This document shows positions 45,208 to 56,466 of a stretch of DNA of 64,000 nt, in pieces. The stretch lies in contig VDMD01000060.1 of NCBI GenBank assembly GCA_007026445.1, positions 62,001 to 126,000 on the forward strand, in the 5' to 3' direction. A program made the position numbers and the translations under genes. Source of the stretch: Schizophyllum amplum. Its lineage: Eukaryota; Basidiomycota; Agaricomycetes; Agaricales; Schizophyllaceae. Position 1 is the stretch's first letter, and every line of letters starts with the position of its first letter. Under the pieces are notes generated by a model that was not told the DNA's origin, made no database searches, and saw nothing but the letters and a program-made list of their open reading frames with translations.

Positions 45208-47545
45208 CTAGGGCGTACCTGCACTGCATTCCTTCTCCTTCTCCTCCAGCGTCTTCACATACTGAATCAGCCCACCCCGTCTCCTCGACCCACCTATCTT
45301 CTTCCGGAAGTCCTTCAGCTTCGTCTTGCACGTCACCAGCTCGTTCTCGGATAGCTTCTCCGCCTGCTCCCGCCCGACCGCCCACTCGCGTTCGTTTACC
45401 TCCACATCGTACTTGAACGGCTTGATGCAGTTTTCGACCTGGTCCGAGGTGACGCCGATGCGGTCGCGCAGGATCGCGTGCGAAAACTCGACGAGGCGCT
45501 CCGCCGTGCGCGGGTGGTAGTTGGAGCGCTCGCTCGCCGCAATGGAGTCGATCAGCGTACGCAGGCCGTCGGCAACGAGCAGCGTCGCATCGCGCCCTAC
45601 ACCAGACTCCGTCAGCAGCGAGCTGGCCGCGCCGAGCTTATGGCGCCAGTACGGGTCGACATCGTCGGCGGTCTTGCGAAGGTCCTGGCCAAGCTGGTTG
45701 AGCTCAGGCGTGCGCCGGTCAAGCCAGTACAATTGCTCGAGCACATCCATGACCTTGTCGTCCAGCATGGCCTTCAGCTTCGCGCGTATGATCGGCCGAC
45801 GGAACTGCTGCATTGTTTCCGCGACGTAGGACTCAGCCGTGATGCGCCGGTCATCGTACTGCACCTTGAACTGGTACGTCGCCTCCTCCAGCTCGAGCTG
45901 GACAGCATTGGTGATACCGTGCGATGACGACGCCATCAGGATTCCATACCCTCCGTCAACCGACGGCGCAGCGTGTCCGTACTAACCATGAGGTTACCAG
46001 TGCGAAAGACCTCGCTGCGGCGAGCAAAGTACTCCTCCTCATTGCGTCGCACTATCTCCTGCATGTTGTCGTGATGGGAGGTCTTCTTCGCTGCCTTCGC
46101 AGCGACACCGACGTGGCCTATGTGGAGAGGGTAGCGGTCGCCAGCGAGTATACTGGCCCCTGGTCGGATGACATCAGACCCATCTTGGTGATAACACCAA
46201 TCGTGCGCAAGCCCAAGGGATCCACAGCACGACTGGCCCGCAGTGCAGGCGAGTTGGCGAGATCGACGTCGGCCGCGCACAGGCTCGCGATCTTGTCCTT
46301 GAGCGTCTCCGGCTGATCCTTGGGCGATATTTGTATGTACCCAGAACGCCAATGAGAGTGAGGTCGGGAACGTTGGGGGGGAAGTATATGCGTAGGTCGA
46401 TGGGTTCATCAGAGACGCATCCGGAGGACGGGACAGCGAGATTGAGGTCGGTCAGGGTGCGCTGAATCTGGGAGAAGTCGGTTATCTTGCCAAGGCCAAG
46501 GGCGGGGAATTCACCATATTCGGCAGCACGCTTGTCGCTGGCGGGGATATGGGTAAAGGTAAACTCCAATGTACGGCGCGTAACTATGTTGTTCCCCCTA
46601 CGCAAGCCTCTTAGTACACAATGCGACTACATAAATTATGACACGCACTTGGGAAGGGACTCGTGTCCGACGATGGTCTCCAGAACCGAGCCCTTGCCGG
46701 AGCTTTGACTGCCGGTAAATACGATGCTCGGCAACTTCAGCGCATCGCCCTGGCCGATGCTAAGCAGCATGCTCCGTATCTTTGCGAGTGAGATGCATGA
46801 GCCCGTTCTGGCACGCGTCCTCCTTGCTGACGCCCTGTTTCGGCTCCGACGGCGAAGACATAGTAGCAGTGACCAGTGCAGCAGTAGCAGCTTCGTCCGC
46901 CGGTGGCTTACTGCCGCGTCCCTGCCTTGTCCATCTTCATTCTTCTGTCGGCGTTTCTGTCGTCGCTCCTTCATGCCGGAGAACATACCCTTGAGGAACT
47001 GCGGCGCTTCGACATTGGACACACGCTCTGATACGCCCTTGAAGCCCTCCGACAAGCTCTCGGAGACATTCTTGAGGCCACTGGATGCGGTGCCGAATGC
47101 TCCGCTCGCGGCGTCCTGCACAGCGTTCATCCACTCCGAGGTCGTCTTCTCGAATTCTGTCAGGATGTCAGCAAACAGAGCATATCACACCGCACACAGT
47201 ACTCACCACCGACCCTGTAGTTCGTATATGCGAGCCCCTCGCGCCCACCGTACCTGCCGCAATCGGTACCCGGCACGCGCGCGCCACGAAACGCGGGATC
47301 GACAAATACGAGATCGCACGGGCATGCATCTGGCGGAGCAGCCCCGGCGCAGGCATCGCGCATCGCCGCCTCAGAGACCCTGCGGACATATGCAGCGTTG
47401 TCGTTGGCCGTGCCGTGGGGTGTAGCCGGTACAGAGGCCGAGTCTGCTGCAGCCTCCGCGCCGCCGCCGTTGCAGCCGGCGCGAGCCCGTATGTCGCTGT
47501 CTTTTTGCAGAGCAGAGCCATGTGTTGGCACATGTTAGCGTACAT
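45208..47545 (-). pseudogene. Mgm1/Msp1 (OPA1-type) mitochondrial dynamin pseudogene
   Basis: All regions of an inner-membrane fusion dynamin are present in order: an N-terminal targeting-like segment with ARAISYLSIPRFVARA and RVPIAAGTVGA (47215–47300); SEWMNAVQDAASGAFG (about 47130); the GTPase domain with KLPSIVFTGSQSSGKGSVLE (about 46690–46740), [20 protein letters not shown] and [18 protein letters not shown]; and the stalk with [20 protein letters not shown] and [20 protein letters not shown]. The gene is broken. At least five frameshifts are visible, near 47245, 46790, 46345, 46160 and 45940. The P-loop reads GKG instead of GKS/T, the DxPG motif is destroyed at a one-base deletion, and TKxD has become TKMG. 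The C-terminal effector end after about 45235 is missing. Introns are retained, so it is a DNA-level duplicate, not a retrocopy. Confidence 0.85.
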
Positions 47546-47987
47546 GAAGTTGTGACGAAAAGAACGGAAGTGAAAGTCCCCCGCACCTAAGACAGGTCGA
47601 CTTGGTGAGACCGCGGTGAGACTCGTCGACCACTGTGACTTTCACCGGTGAAAGCCGTCACCGGCAAATGCCGGCATATCAGTCACGTTGACTCACTTTC
47701 CCGCGCCTCGATGTTGGTCGCCGAAGGCGTTGGCTTTCATTACACTGGGTGTACGCTACAAGTGTCATATATACAGTACAGTAGGCTACTATGATCAGTC
47801 CTCATCTGCTGGGCACCACCCGTACACCGACTGTGCTCCGCCGGGCTGTGACGTCGAAGGCGATGTGGAATCGCTTATTTCGATATATCATGTACGAAGA
47901 GCCCGGTACTATTCAGAATCCGAGATCTCGATAATACAGCCTGAGAGAGCGCTGATCTCTGACACACCGTCCCCCACTTCGTCCACC
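47546..47987. other. Gap without a recognisable gene
   Basis: Between the dynamin pseudogene and the 3' end of the nuclease gene. A TATA-like run lies near 47768, but no supported frame follows. Confidence 0.45.
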
Positions 47988-49779
47988 TCATCCGTGAGAT
48001 CGATGGTCAAAGACACCGTCGGTGGGGTAAGCACCGATGGAAGAAACTACGACGACATGAGCTGGAATATACCGACTGATAAGAAATGCGCGCCATACCT
48101 CAATGTATGCAGCACAGTCGCTAGCTTCGCGCGCACGTTGGAGCTTGCATGCAAGACGGAAGTCATGGTCATAGAGTAAGGCCACATGATACGAAAGGCC
48201 TTCATCGACAACAGGCAGTGGTAGCCTGTACGTGACATGGCCAGGCGGAGATGGTACACGATCGTCGACCGACTGCCGTGAAATGCCGTGGACTGCATGG
48301 ACGAGGCTTGAAGTGCTGAACTTCACAAGGACAAGCGGCAGATCGCCACTGTCCTTCTGCTTCACGACGTCACAGATAACGCGGTAGGCAGCGTCAGTGG
48401 GCACGACGGGCAGCGCAGTGACATCCGGCTGACAAAGCATGAGTATGGACGGCAAGTGGTCAGACAAACACGCTGGCCTACCATTAATAGCTGCTGAACG
48501 ACAACACCTTCATACAGACGAGCAAGAGCCTTGGCATACAGCTTGGGAAAGGTGCGCAAGCCGAGTCGAGTGCGGGCAGTCAACAATATAGACGGTAATG
48601 AAGGCCGCCGACGCGCAAATGATGGCACATCCGAGTCTGATGAGTTGAGAGGAGGTGCGCAGTACGCCCAAACAACCTCCTTCTTTGGAAAATGTGCCAA
48701 CACAGGCACAGTCCGGGCACGTGCAGCGCACCTAGGACTCAGTTTACAAGATCGGTTGTGGTGCAGCTCCTCGATGAGCGCCTGGCGCCAGGACTGTATA
48801 TTCGCTGCAAAATTGTCCTTGCCCAAGCGCACAACAGCAAGCAGCCGATCGCCAAGGTCAGTTTTTGCGAGGCCGAGCGCTATGCCATCACCGACACCCG
48901 CTAGACCATCCTAGAGACGAGTCAGTTATGGTTCAAAATAAGTAAAGCATCACGTACATCGTAGTCTCCACCACAGACAAGGGCATATACGATCCAGCCA
49001 GATGCTTTGACTCCGATCTTCCTCTCGATCTCGCGAGCTGAGTAGAGCTGAACATGTGCCGGCAACCTAGGCACAGTCCTAATCAAGTTCAGCCATAGGC
49101 GACAATAAATGGCATCCAAACCAACCTGCGTATGACGTGGGTCGCACCGAACGGCCAGACGTCGGAATCTGCGGACCAAACAATGTCGATGGCACCGCGG
49201 CGCTGGAGATTGCATATCTCGGCTTCAGCATCGCCTCTCGCCTAACACAAACCATCAGTTTGAGAACATGGCAAGTCAATGCAACGTACTTGGTATGAGC
49301 GATACCCGAAGTCTTCGATCATTTCTTGACAAGCAGGGGTTAGCCAGTGCTCGTGCTTGATGACACGGGTGCCACGCTTGATGGCGGGCTTGTCCTGCCC
49401 GTCCCAGATGAAGGCGAGGTTAACCGGAAGACATAGTGACCGCGTAAGGAAATGATAGAGAGCGGCGAGGTCAGCGTTGGTCGCCCATTGCGAAGACGAT
49501 CCCGATGCATGGACAGCGGCTTGGATAGTATACATGAAACCTCTGAAGAATATGTAAGTTGCTGATGCAAGAGCGATGGACACTGAACGTACGAGGCATC
49601 AACACCAATGGTCAAGTCGCGCTGGCTGGAAGGACGGCCGAGCGGACCTTCGCGAATGCACAGCTCCGCGTAGCTCCTCGTGATCTCTGCAGGCTTCACA
49701 ATCTGTGTGCTGGTCAGATACCATTGCCAGGCGAGTATCATTAGCAAACACGCACCGGCCATAACTCTTTGATACCCAT
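47988..49779 (-). CDS. XPG/GEN1-like structure-specific endonuclease
   Basis: Seven exons: 49779–49756, 49702–49593, 49542–49290, 49241–49126, 49078–48958, 48910–48482 and 48428–47988. They have canonical junctions and sum to 498 codons. The protein opens MGIKELWPI, the conserved XPG N-terminus, then DLTIGVDAS (catalytic Asp), LAFIWDGQDKPAIKRG, the XPG-I block ARGDAEAEICNLQRRGAIDI with ADSDVWPFGATHVI, and the helix–hairpin entry GGDYDDGLAGVGDGIALGLA. This arrangement is that of FEN1/XPG/GEN1 nucleases that cut flaps or Holliday junctions; the long C-terminal region after FPKKEVVWAY fits the GEN1/Yen1-like basidiomycete branch. Two substitutions are unusual: GEAEAE has become GDAEAE and the DDSD motif reads ADSD, although the two metal-binding Asp positions remain. 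The TATA box is about 65 nt upstream. Confidence 0.82.
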
Positions 49780-49842
49780 TAGACCGTTGGTGGGGGAACA
49801 GGGAAAAGGTGCAAATAGGAGAAAGGTGTTGAGGTTGAGGCG

Positions 49843-49853
49843 GTATATATAAT
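49843..49853 (-). promoter_or_regulatory. TATA box of the XPG-like gene
   Basis: Minus-strand ATTATATATACC, about 65 nt before the ATG at 49779. Confidence 0.5.
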
Positions 49854-50399
49854 AGCGACCTTCCACTTCCTATTAAGGCATTAAGGACGTAATTCAAACC
49901 AAGACAAGCCAGGGATCTGTGAGCTAACGCGGGTTCCGCTGTGAGACATTGTGGGCGGTGGCTTGCCACTCACGTGGCTCGGTAGCGAAAGGTGTTTCCG
50001 CTGTTAGCACAAGCCGGACGAGAAGCGCAAATGTTTGCCACCAGTCCGCGAGTTGCCAGCTAAGCCATCCCTTCCCGCTGGAAACACGTCCGCCGCCTGA
50101 GCACAGTGCACGTCCACCTCGCCCATGTTCGCGTCACCTGTTGAAGAGTAAGGAGTGCCCCTATCTGCGGCTCGCGATCACAATAGGCACCTCAACATTG
50201 CCCGCACTTGCTATGCTCGTGACTGCCCTGCGCAGAGAAGATGTCGGCCTTGACCACACCTGCGCTTTCGTGGAGAATCATGAGCATGACAGAGCGCAGG
50301 CGGGTGGCCCTCGCACACCTCCGTTCCCGCGTGTTGAGTTCCGCCCTTGATCTCCTCGGAACGCGGCTCGGAAGGTTTACGCGCTACAATCGTCCACCC

Positions 50400-50818
50400 G
50401 CAACAGCAAAGAAGCCGAAGAACTGGATATTGTTCAGGCCTTCCGCACCGCCTTCGACACCTGGAGCACCACCCTCCACAAGACCTGCGACGCCTCCTGC
50501 ACTGACGTTCAAAAGGCCGCTGCCTCCGCTTTTGCTGCCATTGAAGAGGCCGTGGCCGGCATAGGCACCGTTGCCGATGCCCTCACGCGCGAGTCCGCCG
50601 ATTTCGCGGCGGCAGATAATGGTACGGTGGCGGGGGCGTGCTTCCTCGCGGAAGCAGGATCAGGGATTGAGGCAAGCGAGGGTGGGGCGGTGAGGGAGAA
50701 TGAGCAGGTGGCGCCGCGCGATAGAGGGTTTGGCGATTGGCATGAGGGTGCGGGTGATTGGGATGAACTTGAAGGCGCGGGCGGCTGCCCACAACGAACA
50801 AGAGCGGCTTGTACTTGA
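50400..50818 (+). CDS. Possible helical protein exon, unidentified
   Basis: An open frame reads KEAEELDIVQAFRTAFDTW, then CTDVQKAAASAFAAIEEAV and GIGTVADALTRESADFAAA, before a glycine/glutamate-rich end and a stop. The heptad-like text suggests coiled coil and looks coding. There is no ATG at its start and no clear acceptor, so it may be one exon of a gene or a remnant. Confidence 0.35.
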
Positions 50819-53800
50819 TGCAGTTGTTGATAGAAAGGTTGGGTGGTGCGGTGCTCAAATCAGCGAACACGTTATACTCAAATTAGAGCACTGTAGTCAA
50901 CGCACGGGGGGCGTGAAGTAGCACCATTGTAGCTGCGGTATTGTTGACATTTCCAAGCACATCGGTCAGATCCTGCGATTCCATCATGATTAAAGACGGA
51001 ATTTGCCTGAGCGCATGAGATCTTGTACCACACCGTGGCGAGCTCGCATCCCCCGACTGTCGATATCTGCTACATACTCATTCCTCGAGCGTCATAATCG
51101 CTGGATGTGCTGTTCAAAAAATGGAGACAGTGGCAGAGGGGAACGGAACAATGGCTGGACGATGGCATTGGAAGACGACGCGTTGTGGATTTCGGTGTCT
51201 GCCAAAAGACACGTGGACCAATGTTTAAATTCTGTCAATAGTTTGAACGCAGATGGAAAATAAGCCATACAAAAGACCGAGCAAACCATACAAGACTGTA
51301 AAATTATGCAGCTAAGACGACAAGCATCCCGTTTTTGAACCAGATGCTGGTTGCTCAGCGCTCAGTTCAGGCTACTAGTAAATGCAAAACAACCTTGAAT
51401 TGAGTCTACTACGACTACTACTACACGATGCACTAGAACTACTACAGCATATAGACTATGGTGCAGGACATGGAAGGAGGAGGAAGACGGGAGGTATGAG
51501 GGGAAGGGAAGGGTGAGGGACGTACCTGCTCCTGCCTTTTCGCTTCTGCGGTAGCCGCTGCTGGCGTGCTAGACTACGCTACGCCCTCGACCTCACATAC
51601 CTATTCACGATCAGCAGCCAGCATGCACCCTCCACCTCAATGTGGAGGCGAGCGTCCACCCGATTGCGGCCTCCGCCTCCACTTGCCGCCTTCGCTGGTC
51701 GCGGTCGAAGGTGAAGGGGACCAACATGAAACCGAGACGACCGTTACCTCCGGTCGATAGCGAAATACCCAGTACCTGAAAGGTCATGAGTGTCCGACCT
51801 CACGGTCGCAAGTGAGACAGCTTCCTACCTCATGATTGGAGATGGCCATCACCTCAGCAGCAAGGACGCGATGTTGTCTATCTCGCGGTCAACGGCAGCA
51901 AGACGCCATCTCGCGTGGAAGCGACACCCCTGGACCACACGCCTGTTGGTGCTAAGCAGCGCGAACTGAAGATGTCTCGCCTCGCACGGCGGCGCGACCG
52001 TGCAGCCGCGCTTCGATCGCAAGGGCTGCAATAATATGTCAGTTACAGGACATGGGCAGAACGCAACGGCGCACCTGGGGCGCGCTTGCGCTCGTTCGCC
52101 TTCTTGGGCGTCATCCTCGCCGTTGACTACGCCTCGCGGCCCTCATCTTCGCTGCCTCTTGAAAATACGCGGGGTCGAGATTCCTCAGCCGTCTCGCGAG
52201 CCGCCCTCCAACCTCGACGGCGGAGGCGACTAGCCTAAGCCTTCACGGCCGGTACCTGTGCGCGATTGTCGGCGACATCTCAATCACCACTCCCTTAGCA
52301 TCCAGAAGTAGAGAGGAAACAACTACGCACTTGAGCCAAATCTGTGCCGCCTGGACGTGTGAATCCAGTCGTCCTCTGCGGTCCGTCCCCGCGATGCATG
52401 TTCGGGGGTGACGCGGCCGGCGAGCGAGCAACGGGTGTGTCTATGTACTCACGCTGGCTGTTGCTGCGGTGCACCCAACTTTTTTTCGAGAGGATCGATG
52501 TCGGAGAGCGTTGCCGCGGATGTGCATCGCCAGGAGGGAGGGAAAGGGAATAGATCATGGTCGGTGGCATTCTAAGATCAGCCACGATGCGGTCACGTGA
52601 AATCACTTGAGGGCGGGCTTGCGATACTTCATAAATTGCATGCGAATCACCCCTGAGTGATGCCGTCCTCCAGGCTACGCATCTTGTACTGACTTTCGCA
52701 CCGCGCGCCATTCCTTACATGTACATCTCACACGCGAACGCTAACGCTACTCTACACGCCCCGTCTCCATGTGCCTGTACCACTGAGTATCGAGCGCAAC
52801 GGCGACGACGTTCGGACACCGGTCCGAGACGCCGATGTTTCTCTGCCGCGATCATGGTCGTGATTCTTCCTCTTCTCAAGTCACTCTCACATTCAAGATA
52901 TTCTCCCCCACGTCTTCCTTGAGCTTACACAGAACGGGCTTCTCGAACAGTGCGACGGCGGAAATGGCGGGCAGGCGTTGTGAACGCTCACCCGCCCAGG
53001 TTCGTCCACTGTGCTCGGCAGCATGGAATCAAAACTAACTTATGATATTCACACATTATGCACGCTGCTACGCAAGAGAGGGCTGCAAGAGGCGGCGCCG
53101 GCGCCGCCAGCGGCCGCGTCTCTGACCCCACGATGACGCGGCGGGGCTCCCGCGCTCATCCTCGATGCAGTCGGCGTAGGCGCACGGGCATGCAGCAGGG
53201 GTGAGAGAGATTCACGGCGAGCAATGCTAAGGCGCCGCTCGCCGCCCGTCATTGGGAGCAGAGCGGGCTGCGCGAGATCCAGCCACTCCCACCCACGGTT
53301 TGTGATGCGTCGGGGAAGCTCCAACCCCGCGTCGCGAGCGCAGCCGCACATGGAAATCAACTGCCAGCAGCCTACCCCTACGACGCTCACGCCACCATCA
53401 CCGTCCGCGCCCGCCTCTCCGCCTCTCAACACTCACCCCTCATCTCCCGCGATCTCCGTAGGCTCCCGGGTTCACCGCCGCCTCCCTCCCTCGGAGTCCC
53501 TCACACCTCCATGCCGCGCAATACCTCTCTTTGGCTGACAAGCCCACTCACTGCGCGCGCACCCGCGACCGGCCCCTCGATCATAGTCGTGCACAGTTGA
53601 ATGCGCGCCATATCGCGCCGTCGAATACGCGTCAAACTCGCGCCACCGCACGGCTCCAGCTCCCGTACTTAGCTGCGCAGGACCTGCACGCCACGCAAGG
53701 TGCTCGCGCCCGAATCATGTACCGCCTGCCCGCCTGCAGCCGCAAGTGGTAGGAGCGGCCTTACCATGTAGTATATAGTTGTAAATTTCAGCCATTGTTT

Positions 53801-53960
53801 TAGTACCTATATGTGGTCACAGTCTTGTCATAAGGTAGCTCAACTTGTGTACTTAAGTCTGAAAATATGTGATCTTAGTGATCTGGAAAAAGTCGGCCAG
53901 ACAAACAAGTCACGCGGGCGTGAATTTAGAGCTCGCGATCACATGATCCTTCCGCCCTCT
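50819..53960. other. Stretch without a supported gene
   Basis: Open frames are short and compositionally biased. A CTA-rich run is at 51410–51450, and CGACGGCG-like low complexity recurs at 52080–52230. I see no transposon gene, RNA gene or tandem array of note. Confidence 0.45.
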
Positions 53961-53967
53961 GGCCGAT

Positions 53968-53980
53968 CGTATAAAGTGGA
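53968..53980 (+). promoter_or_regulatory. TATA box before the decayed gene at 54037
   Basis: CGTATAAAGTGG, 65 nt upstream of an ATG at 54037. Confidence 0.4.
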
Positions 53981-54036
53981 AAGTCCACAATCTGAGCATC
54001 GCGCTGCTTTCTCCTCCTACCCTCATCATTATCAGC

Positions 54037-55614
54037 ATGGCTTCTTGCATTCACAAAATTTTTGATTCCAGCCGCAAAGCCGTCGCTGACTAGGACTGCT
54101 TGCAGCGTCGATCCACATCCCTCGACCTTTTCGGTCCTGGCGCAGGTGACCCGGAGAACGACCCTATGCCATTGACACCCCCCTCTCACTTCAGCTGCCC
54201 GGACTCGGACTCGGAGCCGCTACTCACAACGAGCCTCTGGAACGAAGCGCTTTGATCGAGCGCGCGGAAGATTCAGATCCTGGCTCGGGCGCAGGCGGTA
54301 GGCGGTCTCGGGGCTGTCTTGGTTCTCGGGACAAGGCCAATATCGTTGATACTCTGATGGGCGCAGGGCAAGCCGCGCTCGCGCATCGACGAGTACGTTC
54401 CATCTTTCCCTGTACTCGGGCGCATATACTCACTTTTCGGTAGGCGCCGATGCCGTCTCTTCCCGTACCTTCATGCACGACACCCTCCTCCTCACCCTGC
54501 CCCGTTACTACAATATATAACCTCAACGAGACCATGCGGGCGGATATGGCCGCTGCCGGCTACGCCTTCTCCAACGAAGAGCAGACGGAAGTTTACTCAA
54601 AGGTGCGCATATATGCACTTGATGTATGCTATTTTCTCTCACAGATATCCCTGTAGAAGGCCTTCAACGGCATCATGGGGCCCGTTCCATGTCTTCCACC
54701 CTTGACCACATCTGATGTAGATATCCCTGCCAACGCACGTGCACGCGACGCAGCCGCCGGATCTACCACTTCTTCGCGCGCGACTGCAGAGTCGGTACTC
54801 AGCGCCGCTGACGTCGGAGGCGCGGGCGACACGAATGATGGATCGTCGCGCGAACTCGGCTTTGGCAGCGATGCCGCTGCACAATATGATGCCCCTCATT
54901 CGCGAGGTGTGACGGGATGCCTTTGACGCACCATCTAGATGCACAACGTCTCCGAGTGCGCCCGCAATGTTCGACCCGCCCTTGCTCAAAGGCGACTACG
55001 TGGTTCAATATGGTACCAGCCATTCCAAGATACTATGCATGCCACGACGATCGTTAACGGCGACACACCCAGCTTGTAAGTGACCGCTTTTGACTGCCAC
55101 ATATATTGACGAACAATCCCACCAGGGCGCTATTGGCTCCCTCGTCCTGATCCTCGAGTCATTGAAGGGGCGCTATTCCGAGAATAGGCGGTCCCGATAG
55201 GGTATTATGCGCGTCACCGCGGAGAGTATCGGATACGTCGCGATGCAGGTGCGTCTCATTCCCACCCTTTCTACCCACACTGACTCTGCTCCCAGGCGCA
55301 TTGTGCGTGCGCCGCGGTCACGGATTGGACTGGACCGTCCAGGCGTCCTACAAGCCATCCGAACTCCTTGCCTTGACGAGGAGGACCCCGGCGAGTGGTT
55401 CGAGGAGACTTGCCCGTGGTGCAACACGTACGTATCATGCTGTTTATAGGCCCTGACTGACGACAGCTTCAGATGAATTTTTTGGCAAGCCCGGAGGCGG
55501 GGAGGACGGGACACTCACCGCTAACGAGAAGGAAGCTCGGCAACTGTATCACGAAACGCGAGGCGCGCGCAGCCAAGCGGGCTGCAGTCAGGCGTGCGAA
55601 GGCGGCGGCGTAGG
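54037..55614 (+). pseudogene. Decayed multi-exon gene of unknown family
   Basis: An ATG 65 nt after a TATA box begins MASCIHKIFDSSRKAVAD and meets a TAG after 18 codons. The same frame then reads sensibly (RRSTSLDLFGPGAGDPENDP, TPPSHFSCPDSDSE) until a TGA near 54254. Further coding-like pieces follow in other frames: ERAEDSDPGSGAGG (54255–54300), NLNETMRADMAAAGYAFSNE (54510–54590), MHNVSECARNVRPALAQRR (54940–54995), and a basic C-terminus KREARAAKRAAVRRAKAAA ending at a TAG near 55612. GT–AG introns are plausible between some pieces. I cannot identify the family. The TATA box is intact but the frame is interrupted at least twice, so loss may be recent. Confidence 0.45.
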
Positions 55615-56219
55615 CTGCCACTGTAATCTGATTTCTCCCTGCTTTCCGTGTGCTCTCTTGCTCTGTGCTATCGCTCTTTTGCTACTACTGTGTGTGTGTA
55701 CTGCTTATTGATGACTCAATTCATTGTGCTTGCCTTCACTGCTAGCTGGGACTGCGTGAAAACGAGAGCCCGAATGGAGCCCCGCCTGCCTATAATGACG
55801 AGAAAGCCCTGCCCGAGCTTATATGGGACATAAGGCGAGATAAATCGCATAATGCATTATATGTCGCTCGGCGTCTCGCTTTCTTTCGAAAGTCAGTTCA
55901 TTTGTATGGGCATATAATATACCGCAAGATTATATACATCTGTGGGTGAAACAGGGCATTGTCTGCTCGTAAGTATCACCCGTGAAATCCGGGGCTTTTT
56001 TTTCGCGATGCCCGGCCGCCGCTTAAAGAGGGCGGCCACAGTTGCCGCAGGGATTGTGGCAACCAGCCTTGACAACCCTCTATTGTCTGACCTGTTGATA
56101 TCGGTATAGCATAAGTCAGTTGCGAGACTCTGAGCCAAGAAAAAAACAATAAGTTGCATGATGCATCTGTGGGTCTTAAGGGGCATGGCGGGCGTGCAGC
56201 AGGTTTGCGGCATAATCTG

Positions 56220-56313
56220 GGCATCAGGCGGAATTGAACGCGCGACCTTCCGATTCCCTGTGCAACTAACCTTATACAGAGAAAGCACACTAAAACCATT
56301 AGACCACTGTAGC
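56220..56313 (-). tRNA. tRNA-like relic
   Basis: On the minus strand an A-box-like TGGTCTAATGG and a B-box-like GTTCAATTCC are separated by a longer than usual middle part that might contain an intron. The putative acceptor ends (GCTACAG and TGATGCC) do not pair and the T stem is mismatched, so a functional tRNA is unlikely. Confidence 0.3.
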
Positions 56314-56466
56314 TTGCGTAAAGAGAGAAGCACACGATATTCAACAGAGAGTTGAACTGCGCTCGTCATATCATGCCGTGTGTCACGGTGCGCCGCGCGG
56401 CTTCTTCCTGTTCCCCCCATCATCACCAGCCTGTGTACTGTATAGCAGCTCTCTGCATTGATAGCT

